Source of the DNA: Aureimonas sp. SA4125
Lineage (GTDB): Bacteria > Pseudomonadota > Alphaproteobacteria > Rhizobiales > Rhizobiaceae
Length of the DNA: 64,000 nucleotides
Direction of reading: 5' to 3'
NCBI RefSeq assembly: GCF_019973775.1
Contig: NZ_AP025032.1
Span: 2,418,001-2,482,000 of the forward strand
A model generated the notes under the pieces. The model made no database searches. It worked only from the letters and a program-made list of their open reading frames with translations, and was not told the DNA's origin. The stretch's first letter is position 1, and each line of letters opens with the position of its first letter. This document shows, piece by piece, positions 21,490-31,146 of this stretch. Position numbers and translations under genes: made by a program.

Positions 21490-23940
21490 TCAGTCTGTCT
21501 TGCGGGGCGTCTTCACGGATGCGCGCCTGGTGGTCTTGACCGCCACGTCGCCCTCATCCTCGTCGTCCTCGCCGTCGTCGTCCTCATCGAACTCTTCGCC
21601 ATCGGCCAGAACCTTCGCCCGGGCACCGGCACGCTTCGACTTGGGGTTCTCGTCGGCGATCGACTCGAGGGCGAGCTTCTTGCCGCCCTTCTCGTCCTCG
21701 ACGACGGTGACCTTGACGGTACCGCCCTTCTTCAGTTTCCCGAACAGCACCTCGTCGGCGAGCGGCTTCTTGACGAACTCCTGGATGACACGGGCCAGCG
21801 GCCGCGCGCCCATGTGCTCGTCATACCCCTTGTCCGCGAGCCAGACGACCGCCTCGGGCGTAAGCTCGAAGGTGACGCCGCGCTCCGACAGCTGGGCCTC
21901 CAGCTGCATGACGAACTTCTCGACGACGCGGTTGATCTCCACGGGGCCGAGACCGGCGAACGGGATGATCGCGTCGAGACGATTGCGGAATTCCGGCGTG
22001 AACAGCTTGTTGATCGCCTCGACATCGTCGCCGGTGCGCCGTGTCGAGCCGAAGCCGATCGCCGCCCGTGCACCTTCCGCCGCTCCCGCGTTCGTCGTCA
22101 TGATGAGGATGACATTGCGGAAGTCGATCTTCTTGCCGTTGTGGTCGGTGAGCCGGCCGTGATCCATGACCTGCAGCAGGATGTTGAAGAGGTCCGGATG
22201 AGCCTTCTCGATTTCGTCGAGCAGCAACACGCAATGCGGATGCTGATCGACGCCGTCGGTGAGGAGCCCGCCCTGGTCGAAACCGACATAGCCGGGAGGT
22301 GCGCCGATCAGCCGCGAGACGGTGTGCCGCTCCATATACTCCGACATGTCGAAGCGCAGGAGTTCCAGGCCGAGGGCGGAGGCCAGTTGCTTGGCGACCT
22401 CCGTCTTGCCGACGCCGGTCGGGCCGGAGAAGAGGTAGCTGCCGATCGGCTTGTCCGGCTCGCGCAGGCCTGCACGCGCCAGCTTGATCGTCGCCGACAG
22501 CGCCTCGATCGCCGCGTCCTGGCCATACACCACCCGCTTCAGCTGCGTGTCGAGATGGGCGAGGACTTCCTCGTCGTCCTTCGACACCGACTTCGGCGGG
22601 ATGCGGGCCATCGTGGCGATGGTCGCCTCGATCTCCTTCACGCCGATCTTGCGCTTTCGCTGCGCCTCGGGGAGCAGCATCTGCGACGCCCCGGTCTCGT
22701 CGATCACGTCGATCGCCTTGTCCGGCAGCTTGCGGTCGTTGATGTAGCGGGCCGACAGCTCGACCGCCGCCTTGATCGCATCATTGGAGAACTTCACCTT
22801 GTGGAAGTCCTCGAAATAGGGCTTCAGCCCCTTCATGATGGCGATGGCATCGTCGATCGTCGGTTCCTTGACGTCGATCTTCTGGAAGCGCCGGACGAGC
22901 GCCCGGTCCTTCTCGAAGAACTGGCGGTATTCCTTGTAGGTGGTCGAACCGATGCAGCGGATGGCGCCGTTCGAGAGCGCCGGCTTCAGGAGATTAGAGG
23001 CATCCATGGCGCCGCCGGACGTTGCGCCGGCACCGATGACGGTGTGGATCTCGTCGATGAAGAGGACGGCGCCCGGATACTCCTCGAGCTCCTTGACGAC
23101 CTGCTTCAGCCGCTCCTCGAAATCGCCGCGATACCGTGTGCCGGCGAGCAGCGTTCCCATGTCGAGCGAAAAGATCGTCGCGTCGGAGAGAACCTCCGGC
23201 ACGTCGTTCTCGACGATCCGCTTGGCCAGGCCCTCGGCGATGGCCGTCTTGCCCACGCCGGGATCACCGACATAGAGCGGGTTGTTCTTGGACCTGCGGC
23301 ACAGAACCTGGATCGTCCGGTTGATCTCCTCGGTGCGGCCGATCAAGGGATCGATGCGCCCGGATTTCGCCTTCTCGTTCAGGTTGATGCAGTAGGCGGT
23401 GAGAGCATCCTGGGTCGTTTTGCGCCTGCCTTCCTCATCGGGTCCCATGGTCGACTGGTCGTCCTCGGCGCCCCGCAGCGGGCGACTTTCCGACCCGCCG
23501 GCGCGCTTGGCAATGCCGTGCGCGATGAAGTTCACGGCATCGTAGCGGGTCATTTCCTGTTCCTGCAGGAAATAGGCAGCATGGCTCTCGCGCTCGGCAA
23601 AAATCGCCACGAGCACGTTCGCCCCTGTCACTTCTTCGCGACCCGACGACTGGACGTGGATCACGGCACGCTGAATCACCCGGTGGAAGCCGGCCGTCGG
23701 TTTGGAATCTTCTTCATGCCCGGTGACGAGGTTGGCCAGTTCGGTGTCGATGTATTCGACGAGGCTGGCACGCAGCACGTCGAGATCGACGTTGCATCCC
23801 TTCATCACCGCGGCTGCGTCCTTGTCCTCGAGCAGCGCCAGCAACAGGTGTTCGAGCGTGGCAAACTCCTGCTGCCGCTCGTTGGCGAGCGTCAGAGCCT
23901 GATGCAGAGACTTCTCAAGGCTTTGCGAAAATGTCGGCAA
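21490..23940 (-). CDS. clpA: ATP-dependent Clp protease ATP-binding subunit ClpA
   Basis: 816 residues. An N-terminal Clp_N double repeat (1-150, where ClpS binds) is followed by AAA+ domain D1 with Walker A GDPGVGKT (225-232) and Walker [10 protein letters not shown], and D2 with [11 protein letters not shown] and [13 protein letters not shown]. The IGFGSTRR segment has the IGF-type ClpP-docking loop. The C-terminus is an extended tail with an acidic Asp/Glu run followed by Lys/Arg, longer than in E. coli and typical of rhizobia. It unfolds substrates for ClpP. The gene follows clpS by 8 bp. Confidence 0.97.
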   Translation of the reverse strand: MPTFSQSLEKSLHQALTLANERQQEFATLEHLLLALLEDKDAAAVMKGCNVDLDVLRASLVEYIDTELANLVTGHEEDSKPTAGFHRVIQRAVIHVQSSGREEVTGANVLVAIFAERESHAAYFLQEQEMTRYDAVNFIAHGIAKRAGGSESRPLRGAEDDQSTMGPDEEGRRKTTQDALTAYCINLNEKAKSGRIDPLIGRTEEINRTIQVLCRRSKNNPLYVGDPGVGKTAIAEGLAKRIVENDVPEVLSDATIFSLDMGTLLAGTRYRGDFEERLKQVVKELEEYPGAVLFIDEIHTVIGAGATSGGAMDASNLLKPALSNGAIRCIGSTTYKEYRQFFEKDRALVRRFQKIDVKEPTIDDAIAIMKGLKPYFEDFHKVKFSNDAIKAAVELSARYINDRKLPDKAIDVIDETGASQMLLPEAQRKRKIGVKEIEATIATMARIPPKSVSKDDEEVLAHLDTQLKRVVYGQDAAIEALSATIKLARAGLREPDKPIGSYLFSGPTGVGKTEVAKQLASALGLELLRFDMSEYMERHTVSRLIGAPPGYVGFDQGGLLTDGVDQHPHCVLLLDEIEKAHPDLFNILLQVMDHGRLTDHNGKKIDFRNVILIMTTNAGAAEGARAAIGFGSTRRTGDDVEAINKLFTPEFRNRLDAIIPFAGLGPVEINRVVEKFVMQLEAQLSERGVTFELTPEAVVWLADKGYDEHMGARPLARVIQEFVKKPLADEVLFGKLKKGGTVKVTVVEDEKGGKKLALESIADENPKSKRAGARAKVLADGEEFDEDDDGEDDEDEGDVAVKTTRRASVKTPRKTD

Positions 23941-23948
23941 GCTTCACC

Positions 23949-24341
23949 TCAATTCTTTTCCATCACGCATTGAAGCGGATGCTGATGCTGGCGGGCGAAA
24001 TCCATGACCTGCGTGACCTTTGTCTCCGCGACCTCGTAGGTAAAGACCCCGCATTCACCAACGCCATGGTTGTGCACATGCAGCATGACGCGGGTGGCAG
24101 CCTCGCGATCCTTTTGGAAAAAACGCTCCAGCACATGAATCACGAATTCCATCGGCGTGTAATCGTCATTCAGAAGCAGAACTCTGTAAAGGCTGGGCTT
24201 CTTCGTCTGCGGCTTGGTCCGGGTAATGACCGAGGTGCCCCTGTCGGGGTCCGTCCCCCGCTGCCGGCCCGCTTGTGAACGCAAGATGCCCGTCTCCAGC
24301 CCTTTTCCCGATCCGTCGATCACTGCCGCCACCTCTGTCAT
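23949..24341 (-). CDS. clpS: ClpS adaptor (N-end rule)
   Basis: About 130 residues from ATG 24341; the core [39 protein letters not shown] ... [32 protein letters not shown] is unmistakable. The NDD-Y-TPMEF pocket and the HNHG motif bind N-degron residues and deliver substrates to ClpA. The frame stays open to a TTG at 24446 that has an excellent GAGGA 7 bases upstream (164 residues); ATG 24395 is a third option. Family length favours 24341, ribosome-binding evidence favours 24446. Operon with clpA. Confidence 0.9.
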   Translation of the reverse strand: MTEVAAVIDGSGKGLETGILRSQAGRQRGTDPDRGTSVITRTKPQTKKPSLYRVLLLNDDYTPMEFVIHVLERFFQKDREAATRVMLHVHNHGVGECGVFTYEVAETKVTQVMDFARQHQHPLQCVMEKN

Positions 24342-24729
24342 CCACAAGCTATGTAATGTGCCGCGTTCGGATTTTAAGGCATGTTCGATCGCCATGAAAG
24401 TTTCCCGACTGACGGCCATCGCATAGCCGAACGGTTTGCGATTCAAGATAATTTCCTCTCGTCCGGTTTTGGCCCGACTTCCGCTCTACAAGCGACCGAT
24501 AAGTGCTCGGGTCACTCGATTTCCCCAGTTCGCCGGTGTGGAGCCTGGCCCGCCCGGATGCTTGTCCGGCGGCCGACAACACTCCGGCAACCATAAACGG
24601 ATTGGTAATCCGCACCGCTTAGTCTCCCCTCTATCGAAGAGACGCCGATCAACGGCTTCCCGGTCGGCGCAGTGTCGATCTCGCGGAAAGTCCGGCGTGT
24701 CCCTTTTGACCGAACCGAGAGAGTTGCTC
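24342..24729. other. Divergent intergenic region between clpS and the D,D-carboxypeptidase gene
   Basis: If clpS starts at 24341 this 388-bp stretch holds no other supported gene. It is somewhat richer in A+T than its surroundings and must contain promoters for both divergent genes. A GAGGA motif at 24454-24458 supports a longer clpS. TTTTGACC near 24703 could be a -35 element for the plus-strand gene, but no clear -10 follows. Confidence 0.5.
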
Positions 24730-26205
24730 GTGCGTATAGGAATTCCAAGCCGCAAGGTTCGTCTGATCGGCTTGAGCAAGGTCGTTGGCGTCTGCGCGAT
24801 CGCCACTGCGATCCTCTCGCAGTCCACCATGCTGGCTTCGGCCGACAGCAATGACGCCGCGTTCGTGATCGACGCCAACAATGGCAAGGTCCTCTACTCG
24901 GAGTCCGGGGATGCCCAGCGCTATCCCGCCTCGCTGACGAAGATGATGACGCTTTACATGCTTTTCGAGGCCATGGAGAGCGGCAGAGTGTCCAAGAGCA
25001 CGCCGATGAAGGTTTCCTCCTACGCCGCCGCACGGCCGCCGACGAAACTGCGGCTGAAAGTCGGCTCGACGCTGAAGGTGGAAGAGGCGATCCTTAGCCT
25101 CGTGACGCTCTCGGCCAACGATGCGTCGGTCGTCATCGCAGAGCATCTCGCAGGGTCAGAGGCCCGGTTCGCGGAGCAGATGACGGCAAAGGCGCGCCAG
25201 CTCGGCATGCGGCAGACGACATTTCGCAATGCCAACGGGCTGCCCAATCCGGGGCAGGTCACGACCGCCCGCGACATGGCGACGCTCGGCATCGCCCTGC
25301 GCGAGCATTTTCCCCGCGAATTCGCCTACTTCAAGACGAAGTCGTTCAACTTTCGCGGCCGGACGATCAACGGTCACAACCGGCTGGTTGGCCGCATCCA
25401 GGGCGTCGACGGCATCAAGACAGGCTATATCAACGCCTCCGGCTACAATCTCGTCTCCTCCCTCCTGCGCGACGACAAGAAGATCGTCGGCGTCGTGATG
25501 GGCGGGAGTACGGGCGCTGCCCGTGACAAGAAGATGGCCAATCTTCTGACCAAATATCTGGCCCAGGCGTCGACCCGCACCGGCGGACCGCTGATCGCAT
25601 CGCGTGCCACGGAGCCACGCGTCACCGTCGCCGCAGCGGCGCCGACTTTCAGCTACCAGCCGCCCTCGACCGTGCCGCTGCCACGCATGCGTGAAACGAT
25701 CAACGAGCGCATCGCCGAGGCCTATGGCGCCGATGCGGATGCCGCCCATGCGATCGCGCGCATCGCCGCCCCCGCCAGGCCGATCGTCGGCCGTGCGGCG
25801 CTGCGCGCCGCGCTCGCCGCCCCTCGGCCCGCGCGCCTGGCGCCGGTCCATTCCCTCGCGCCGTCGCGTCCGGTGCCGCCCGGTGCCATTCCCGGCGGAG
25901 GCGACTACGATCCGATGACGACGGGGACCATACTGTCTCGTGCTGCGTCCCCCCAGCCGACCCCATGGGTCATCCAGATCGCGGCCATGCCGGAGAAGGA
26001 CCGCGCCATGGACATGCTGGCAGAGGCCAAGGCGCGCAGCGGCGCGGCTCTCAGCGACGCGCAGCCGTTTACCGAAGTGGTCGCGACTGGCTCGCAGACG
26101 CTCCACCGGGCACGCTTCAGCGGCTTCCAGTCGAAGAACGAGGCGAACCAGGCCTGCGCGGCGCTGAAGCGTCACTCCTACAACTGCTACACCGTCGCCA
26201 ACTAA
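24730..26205 (+). CDS. D-alanyl-D-alanine carboxypeptidase (S11 family) with C-terminal SPOR domain
   Basis: 491 residues from the GTG at 24730 (GAGAG upstream), giving a signal peptide that ends near SADS (residue 40). Penicillin-binding motifs are SLTK (Ser68-Lys71, nucleophile), SAN (128-130) and KTG (230-232). After the catalytic domain comes a Pro/Ala-rich linker (about 300-405) and a SPOR-like domain (about 410-491: WVIQIAAMPEKDRAMDMLAEAKA ... ARFSGFQSKNEANQACAALKRHSYNCYTV) that binds denuded glycan at the septum. It trims the terminal D-Ala in the periplasm. The frame is open further upstream, but no signal-like sequence would result. Confidence 0.92.
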   Translation: MRIGIPSRKVRLIGLSKVVGVCAIATAILSQSTMLASADSNDAAFVIDANNGKVLYSESGDAQRYPASLTKMMTLYMLFEAMESGRVSKSTPMKVSSYAAARPPTKLRLKVGSTLKVEEAILSLVTLSANDASVVIAEHLAGSEARFAEQMTAKARQLGMRQTTFRNANGLPNPGQVTTARDMATLGIALREHFPREFAYFKTKSFNFRGRTINGHNRLVGRIQGVDGIKTGYINASGYNLVSSLLRDDKKIVGVVMGGSTGAARDKKMANLLTKYLAQASTRTGGPLIASRATEPRVTVAAAAPTFSYQPPSTVPLPRMRETINERIAEAYGADADAAHAIARIAAPARPIVGRAALRAALAAPRPARLAPVHSLAPSRPVPPGAIPGGGDYDPMTTGTILSRAASPQPTPWVIQIAAMPEKDRAMDMLAEAKARSGAALSDAQPFTEVVATGSQTLHRARFSGFQSKNEANQACAALKRHSYNCYTVAN

Positions 26206-26250
26206 GCGCCGCCGGATCCTTCCGCCGACGTCTGCCGTAGGAATTGAGAT

Positions 26251-26281
26251 CCCGAGAGCGATCGACCGTCGATCGATCGGG
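26251..26281. repeat. Inverted repeat downstream of the carboxypeptidase gene
   Basis: CCCGA/TCGGG outer arms and CGATCGA/TCGATCG inner arms form an interrupted hairpin about 45 bp after the stop. There is no T-run, so a terminator role is uncertain. Confidence 0.35.
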
Positions 26282-26342
26282 AACCCGTATCCGCAATCCA
26301 AGCCACTAAGGCGCCTATCCAGCCGCGTTGAGGACTGCCGCA

Positions 26343-26612
26343 ATGACCATCGATCAGGAAAGCCTCGGCCACATGGATCACGCTTCCAACAGATTTGGCG
26401 GGACCGTTGTCGGGATGCATCCCCTGCATCAGGCTTCGCGGCGCATCAACGAGTTCCGCGAGGGACGTTCGCTGCTCAAGGCGAAGGATCTCGTCGGCCT
26501 GCTGCTGTGCCACGGCGCACGGGCATGGCGCGCATCCCAGCCGGCAGCCTCGCCGCGGCTCGTCGTCTATTCACCCGTCGGCGACCGCGCCATTCGCTTG
26601 CGCATTCGCTGA
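26343..26612 (+). CDS. Small hypothetical protein
   Basis: 89 residues from an ATG with GAGGA 8 bases upstream. I do not recognise the family. The sequence is basic (many Arg/His), has no membrane segment and no cysteine pattern, and ends VYSPVGDRAIRLRIR. It stands alone between the carboxypeptidase and the DUF1489 gene. The good ribosome-binding site is the main argument that it is real; the antisense frame 26202-26513 is the competing reading. Confidence 0.45.
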   Translation: MTIDQESLGHMDHASNRFGGTVVGMHPLHQASRRINEFREGRSLLKAKDLVGLLLCHGARAWRASQPAASPRLVVYSPVGDRAIRLRIR

Positions 26613-26690
26613 GGCGTCCGCCGGAGCCTCACTCGCGAGCGACAGTTCGTAGCAAATGATGCGCCTGCATGCCTCGCGGGGCAGGAATTG

Positions 26691-27122
26691 CTAAATCAGG
26701 CCGAGTTCGGCGAGTTCGCGCCGAAACTCCGGCGGCAAGGCGTCCGAGCCGCCCTCCCCGACATCGCCCGGCGCTTCGGCTCCATCGAGATAGCGCCAGC
26801 CCTGGAACGCGCGACGGGGCTGCCAGTCGGTCAGGACGAAACGCGGCTCGAGCACGATGTGGCAGCGCTTGATGCCCTCGGCATCGACGACCGGCCGCAA
26901 CTCCAGGATCGGCTGCCGAACCTGCACCTTCCCCTTGATCACCCAGTAAAGCGATCCGCCATCCAGAAGTTCGTGCGCGCGCTTCGGCAGCGAACGGGTC
27001 TGATGGATCTGTTCCTGCGGCAAGCCGCGACTGGCCGCGTCGCGCAGTCGATCCGCGACCCAGGCCTGCAGGTCCTCGACCGAATCCGCGCCGACGCAGA
27101 GCTTGACCATGTGAAGCGACAT
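26691..27122 (-). CDS. DUF1489 family protein
   Basis: 143 residues from ATG 27122, with AGAAGG 5-6 bases upstream. The N-terminus MSLHMVKLCVGADSVEDLQAWV and the later LYWVIKGKVQVRQPILELRPV, HIVLEP and RPRRAFQGWRYL-type segments match the DUF1489 family, which is confined largely to alphaproteobacteria and has no established function. The frame is open upstream to 27263, but those 47 residues are not family-like. Divergent from the DUF599 gene. Confidence 0.85.
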   Translation of the reverse strand: MSLHMVKLCVGADSVEDLQAWVADRLRDAASRGLPQEQIHQTRSLPKRAHELLDGGSLYWVIKGKVQVRQPILELRPVVDAEGIKRCHIVLEPRFVLTDWQPRRAFQGWRYLDGAEAPGDVGEGGSDALPPEFRRELAELGLI

Positions 27123-27286
27123 GGCGCCTTCTGCCGCGGCAGGCCGTTCGCCGTCAAGCGACGGTGTGGATCTTCCGGGTCTTGCCCCTTTGCCAGGCCT
27201 CCACGCCACGGTCGCATGTGATTGCCGGCAAGGCTTCAATTTGCGATGACCGTACCCGGACAAGGCACGGGGACCGGGCGGAACAC

Positions 27287-28051
27287 ATGACGAGTTTGGA
27301 CATTCGGGACGGTATCGCCCTCGCCGTCTTCATCGGCGGTTGGTTCGCCTACAACTGGCTGACGGACAAAAGTCCCTGGTCTCGCCGGGGGCTCAGTCAG
27401 GCGATGAACGTCCAGCGCCGCCGCTGGATGCAGGTCATGCTCAGTCGCGATCTCAGGATGATCGACACGGCGATCATGGCGGGTCTGCAGCAGGGCACCG
27501 CCTTCTTCGCATCGACCTGCATCTTCGCCATCGGCGGATGCTTCGCCCTTCTCGGCTCCGGCGCCCAGATCGCCACCATCGCCGCCGACCTTCCCTTCCA
27601 CGGCCAGGTCGAGCGCGGACTGATCGAGATCAAGCTCCTGGGCGAGGTGACCATCTTCGCCTATGCCTTCTTCAAGTTCGGCTGGGCCTACCGGCTGTTC
27701 AACTACTGCACCATTCTGATCGGCGCCGTCCCCATGCGCTCGGATGCCACGATCGACCCGGAGGCGGCGCAGCGGGCCGTCTTCCGCGCCGCGCGGATGA
27801 ACCAGCTGGCGGCAAGGAACTTCAATGCCGGCCTGCGCGGCGTTTTCTTCGCCATCGCCTTTCTCGGCTGGTTCATCGGTCCCTATTTCCTGATCGGCAC
27901 GACGCTTTTCGTGATGGCGATCCTCGCCCATCGCCAGTTTTTCTCACCGGCCCGCTTCGCCGTGGCCGACGACGACGAGGTCTTTCTTCCATGTCCGCCG
28001 CCGCAGAAACAGCCGACCCAGCCAACCTCGCTGACGGAATCCAGTCCCTGA
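27287..28051 (+). CDS. DUF599 family membrane protein
   Basis: 254 residues with four predicted membrane segments (near 7-25, 65-90, 110-135, 190-225). The family signature is MNVQRRRWMQVMLSRDLRMIDTAIMAGLQQGTAFFASTCIF and FKFGWAYRLFNYCTILIGAVP. Function of DUF599 is not known. The chosen ATG at 27287 gives the family N-terminus. Its last 61 bp overlap the next gene in another frame. Confidence 0.85.
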   Translation: MTSLDIRDGIALAVFIGGWFAYNWLTDKSPWSRRGLSQAMNVQRRRWMQVMLSRDLRMIDTAIMAGLQQGTAFFASTCIFAIGGCFALLGSGAQIATIAADLPFHGQVERGLIEIKLLGEVTIFAYAFFKFGWAYRLFNYCTILIGAVPMRSDATIDPEAAQRAVFRAARMNQLAARNFNAGLRGVFFAIAFLGWFIGPYFLIGTTLFVMAILAHRQFFSPARFAVADDDEVFLPCPPPQKQPTQPTSLTESSP

Positions 28052-28383
28052 TCACGTCGATGGTGGCCGAGCGTGGTCCGGACAAGACGGTCTGCCCCTC
28101 GGAAGTCGCGCGCGCGATCGCCGGGTCGGACGAGACGCAGTGGCGCCTCTTGATGCAACCGATCCGCCGCGTCGCGGTCGCGATGGCCAGGGCTGGCACG
28201 GTCACGATCCGGCGAAAGGGTCGCACCGTAGATCCCGACGACTTCAAGGGGATCTACAGGCTGGGAACCGCCGGAGACGCGACGCTTGCGAGAGCGGACG
28301 ATCCAGCCGGAGACCCCGTGACGGAGGGCGCAAGCGCTGATGGTGCGGGGAACAGCGCATCTGTGCGCCCCCTCAGCCAGTAG
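27991..28383 (+). CDS. DUF3253 family small protein
   Basis: 130 residues from ATG 27991, inside the 3' end of the DUF599 gene. The core (about 15-95: IQSLITSMVAERGPDKTVCPSEVARAI, RRVAVAMARAGTVTIRRKGRTVDPDDFKG) is the winged-helix-like DUF3253 domain. The C-terminal 35 residues are low-complexity and are encoded antisense to the 3' end of the following minus-strand gene. The role is unknown; a small DNA-binding-like fold is inferred from the family pattern only. Confidence 0.78.
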   Translation: MSAAAETADPANLADGIQSLITSMVAERGPDKTVCPSEVARAIAGSDETQWRLLMQPIRRVAVAMARAGTVTIRRKGRTVDPDDFKGIYRLGTAGDATLARADDPAGDPVTEGASADGAGNSASVRPLSQ

Positions 28384-29129
28384 ACCGCCAGGCCGATATA
28401 TTCGCGCATCGAATCGTTCACCTTGTCGAGATTGCGCATCGATGAGGTCGAGGGCCGCCAGACGAGATTGCCGGCCGGCGTGCGGTAGTCGACGGGATAG
28501 GGAACGACGTCGAAGCCCGCCTTGCGGAAACACCCGACGCTGCGCGGCATGTGCTGCGCCGACGTGATCATCACCCAGATCTCCCCCGGCTTCGGATCTG
28601 CCAAGGCCCTGGCATAGACGGCATTCTCGTAGGTGTTGCGGGCACGTCCCTCGAGCACCAGCCTGTCACGCGCGATTCCCTGCGACAGGAAGAACTGTTC
28701 GGCCGAATCGACTTCCGGCACGTCCTCCTCGATGAGGCCGGCGACGCCGCCGCTGAACAGGAGTTTCGCGTCGGGAAAACGGAGTGCGAGCGCAGTTGCC
28801 GCCGTCATCCGGTCGGCGGCCTCGTTCAGCTCCACTTCTCCGCGAGTGCGCGCGACGCGCGTATCGAGCGCTCCGCCGAGGACGACGATTCCGGTGATTC
28901 TCGCAGGCAGTTCGGGCCGCGGAAACCGGTTCTCGAGGGCGGCGGTCATCAGGAGACCCAGCGGGCTGACCGAGACGACAAGGAGCAGCACGAGGACGAG
29001 CAGCGTCACTCCCGCGGCCAACCGTCTGAGGCCGAAGAAGCCGAGCACCAGGCCCAAGGCTAGAAGGCCGGCCATGACGACGAGCGGTTGGAGGACCAGC
29101 CAGGCCAGTTTGGAGACGATGAAGAACAA
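28254..29129 (-). CDS. YdcF-like DUF218 protein (ElyC/SanA type)
   Basis: 291 residues. Two N-terminal transmembrane helices (about 8-30 and 37-58) precede the DUF218 domain: GIVVLGGALDTRVARTRGEVELNEAADR, LLFSGGVAG, LVLEGRARNTYENAVYA and WVMITSAQHMPRSVGCFRKAGFDVVPYPVD. Relatives such as ElyC affect envelope polysaccharide and peptidoglycan precursor use. The last 25 or so residues after LRGRTDALFPAP are Ala/Ser/Pro-rich and overlap the DUF3253 gene on the other strand by 130 bp. Confidence 0.86.
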   Translation of the reverse strand: MFFIVSKLAWLVLQPLVVMAGLLALGLVLGFFGLRRLAAGVTLLVLVLLLVVSVSPLGLLMTAALENRFPRPELPARITGIVVLGGALDTRVARTRGEVELNEAADRMTAATALALRFPDAKLLFSGGVAGLIEEDVPEVDSAEQFFLSQGIARDRLVLEGRARNTYENAVYARALADPKPGEIWVMITSAQHMPRSVGCFRKAGFDVVPYPVDYRTPAGNLVWRPSTSSMRNLDKVNDSMREYIGLAVYWLRGRTDALFPAPSALAPSVTGSPAGSSALASVASPAVPSL

Positions 29130-29184
29130 GCAGGCGACTTTCCGACGGAGGAGCCTTTTCCCTTAGCCGCAGATGTCAGGCCAT

Positions 29185-29218
29185 GCCATCGCCGCCATCA
29201 AAAGACGACGGCGATGGC
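29185..29218 (-). terminator. Hairpin after the aldo/keto reductase gene
   Basis: On the minus strand a 15-bp stem (outer GCCATCGCCG with CGGCGATGGC, inner part with G-T wobbles) closes a TTTT loop, 12 bp past the reductase stop. The stem is stronger as minus-strand RNA than as plus-strand RNA. No U-tract follows, so it is a probable rather than certain terminator. Confidence 0.5.
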
Positions 29219-29230
29219 GGAAGTCGCGCG

Positions 29231-30082
29231 TCAGACGCGATCCCAGTTGGGCGCAAACGACGGATCGACCAGACGCTTGCGCCTCAGGGTCAGCGCCGTC
29301 AGCGCGGCCTGTTCGTCGGGGCTCAGCTCGAAGTCGAACACCGCCAGATTCTCCGCCAGGCGCTCCGGCGTCTTGGTGCGTGGGATGGCGGCGACCCCGT
29401 CCCGCTGGATCTCCCACCGCAACACGATCTGCGCCGGTGTCTTGCCATGGCGCGCGGCAATGCCAACGATTTCGGCATTTTCCAGGATATCCCCGCCCTG
29501 CCCGACCGGCGAGTAGGCGACCATGGCCATGCCGTGCCGTCGGCAGGCGGAATAGATCGCGTCCTGCGACAGGAAGGGATGGTACTCGACCTGATTGCAG
29601 GCGAGCGGTGCTTCCGAAAGGGCCGCGGCCTCGTCGAGCATCGCGCTGGTGAAATTGGCGACGCCGATATGCCGGGTGAGGCCGAGATCGATGGTCTCGT
29701 TCAAGGCATCGATCGATTCTTCGAGCGCTACGTCGGCGTTGGGCCAGTGAATGAGGAGGAGGTCGACAGCGCCGATGCCGAGCGTTTCGATCGCCTCCCT
29801 CGCCGAGGCCTGCAGCTTGCCCTCGGCGATGTCGGCCCACCAGACCTTGGTCGTCACGAAGAGATCGTCACGCGCGATTCCCGACTGGCGGATGCCCTCG
29901 CCGACCGCGGCCTCGTTCTTGTACATGCGCGCGGTGTCGATGTGGCGGTAGCCGGTCTCGATCGCCTTGGCGACCATCTCGCTGCAACGCTGGCCTTCCA
30001 GCGTGTAGGTGCCGTAGCCGATCGCCGGAATCCGTGCGCCGTTCGCTTCGATGATCTTCATGCCGATGCCTTTCTGTGCCAT
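29231..30082 (-). CDS. Aldo/keto reductase (2,5-diketo-D-gluconate reductase-like)
   Basis: 283 residues from ATG 30082 (MAQKGIGMKIIEANGARIPAIGYGTY); the ATG at 30061 is an alternative. The AKR catalytic tetrad is visible: Asp49, Tyr54, Lys79 and His112 (DTARMYKNE, VTTKVWW, LLIHWPN). Cofactor-binding segments IPRTKTPERLAENLAVFDFEL occur near the C-terminus. It should reduce aldehydes or ketones with NADPH in the cytosol; the physiological substrate cannot be told. Confidence 0.92.
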   Translation of the reverse strand: MAQKGIGMKIIEANGARIPAIGYGTYTLEGQRCSEMVAKAIETGYRHIDTARMYKNEAAVGEGIRQSGIARDDLFVTTKVWWADIAEGKLQASAREAIETLGIGAVDLLLIHWPNADVALEESIDALNETIDLGLTRHIGVANFTSAMLDEAAALSEAPLACNQVEYHPFLSQDAIYSACRRHGMAMVAYSPVGQGGDILENAEIVGIAARHGKTPAQIVLRWEIQRDGVAAIPRTKTPERLAENLAVFDFELSPDEQAALTALTLRRKRLVDPSFAPNWDRV

Positions 30083-30171
30083 CACGTCGCCCCTGCGGAC
30101 CGCCGCTCCTGTTGCCCAGGAGATAGGCGGATGATCCGGGTTTCCAGTCGACAAGAGATGACATAGCCGCA

Positions 30172-31140
30172 ATGACGCATGGCGAGACCGGTATCGAGCC
30201 GGAAAAGAAGGGCGGACGGATCGAGGCGCTCGATCTGGCCCGTGGCGCCGCTTTGCTGGCGATGGTGGTCTACCACTTCACCTGGGACCTCGAGAATTTC
30301 GGCTATGTCGATCACGGACTGACCGGAAGCGGTGGCTGGAAGGTCTTTGCCCGCTGCGTCGCGTCGAGCTTTCTCTTCCTCGTCGGCGTCAGCCTGGTGC
30401 TGGCGCATGCCCGAGGCATCCACTGGCGATCGTTCTGGCGGCGGTGGATCGGGGTTGCCGCCGGTGCCGTGGCCATCACCCTCGTCACCTTCTTCGTCAC
30501 GCCGCAGGGTTTCGTGTTCTTTGGCATCCTGCACGAGATCGCGCTGGCGAGCCTTCTCGGCCTCGCCTTCCTGCGTTTGCCCTTCGCTGCGACGGCCTTG
30601 GCGGCTGTCGCGGTCGTCGCTCTGCCACAGTTCCTCGCGACGGAACTCACCAACCCGAAATGGCTGGCCTGGATCGGCATGGCGGCGAAACCGCCGGTCT
30701 CCAACGACTATGTCCCGCTGTTCCCCTGGTTCGGCGCGGTGCTCTTCGGCATGGCCGCCGCACAGGCATCAAGCCGCCTCGGCCTCTGGGAGAAGCTGCG
30801 CGGGATGAACCCGGCTCTCCGCCCCGCCGCGCCCATTGCCTGGCTCGGACGCCATTCGCTGGTCTTCTACCTCCTGCATCAACCGCTGTTGTTCGGCCTC
30901 GTCGCGGGAGCCGCCCATCTGTTCCCGCCCGATCCCTCCCGCATCCTGCAATCGGATTGTCGCAGGGGTTGCATGGTGGAGCGGCAGGATGCCGCCTTCT
31001 GCACGCGCTATTGCAGCTGCATCAACGATCGCCTGGCGGGCGCGGACCTCCTGACGGCGTTGCTGGCCGGGACCACCACCGAAAGCGAGAACGCTACCAT
31101 CGGCGGCATGGTGCTCGCCTGCTCGGCGCCGGATCCTTGA
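30172..31140 (+). CDS. DUF1624 heparan-alpha-glucosaminide acetyltransferase-like membrane protein
   Basis: 322 residues with about seven to eight membrane helices. The N-terminal signature is RIEALDLARGAALLAMVVYHFTWDLENFG, with an LFPWFGAVLFGMAAA motif and a C-terminal helix WLGRHSLVFYLLHQPLL, as in the YeiB/DUF1624 acyltransferase clan. The cytosolic or periplasmic tail is cysteine-rich (Cys263, 267, 277, 281, 283), suggesting a metal or disulfide module. Members move acyl groups across the membrane onto glycans; the acceptor here is unknown. Convergent with the MerR gene, with 6 bp between stops. Confidence 0.85.
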   Translation: MTHGETGIEPEKKGGRIEALDLARGAALLAMVVYHFTWDLENFGYVDHGLTGSGGWKVFARCVASSFLFLVGVSLVLAHARGIHWRSFWRRWIGVAAGAVAITLVTFFVTPQGFVFFGILHEIALASLLGLAFLRLPFAATALAAVAVVALPQFLATELTNPKWLAWIGMAAKPPVSNDYVPLFPWFGAVLFGMAAAQASSRLGLWEKLRGMNPALRPAAPIAWLGRHSLVFYLLHQPLLFGLVAGAAHLFPPDPSRILQSDCRRGCMVERQDAAFCTRYCSCINDRLAGADLLTALLAGTTTESENATIGGMVLACSAPDP

Positions 31141-31146
31141 CCCGCT

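Noticed and set aside
21403..23973. 856-codon open frame antisense to clpA
   Set aside because: Opposite strand encodes an unmistakable ClpA with both AAA+ modules; the frame is a codon-bias shadow.
26251..26281. Possible CRISPR-like or REP palindrome
   Set aside because: A single copy with no spacers or array; only an isolated inverted repeat.
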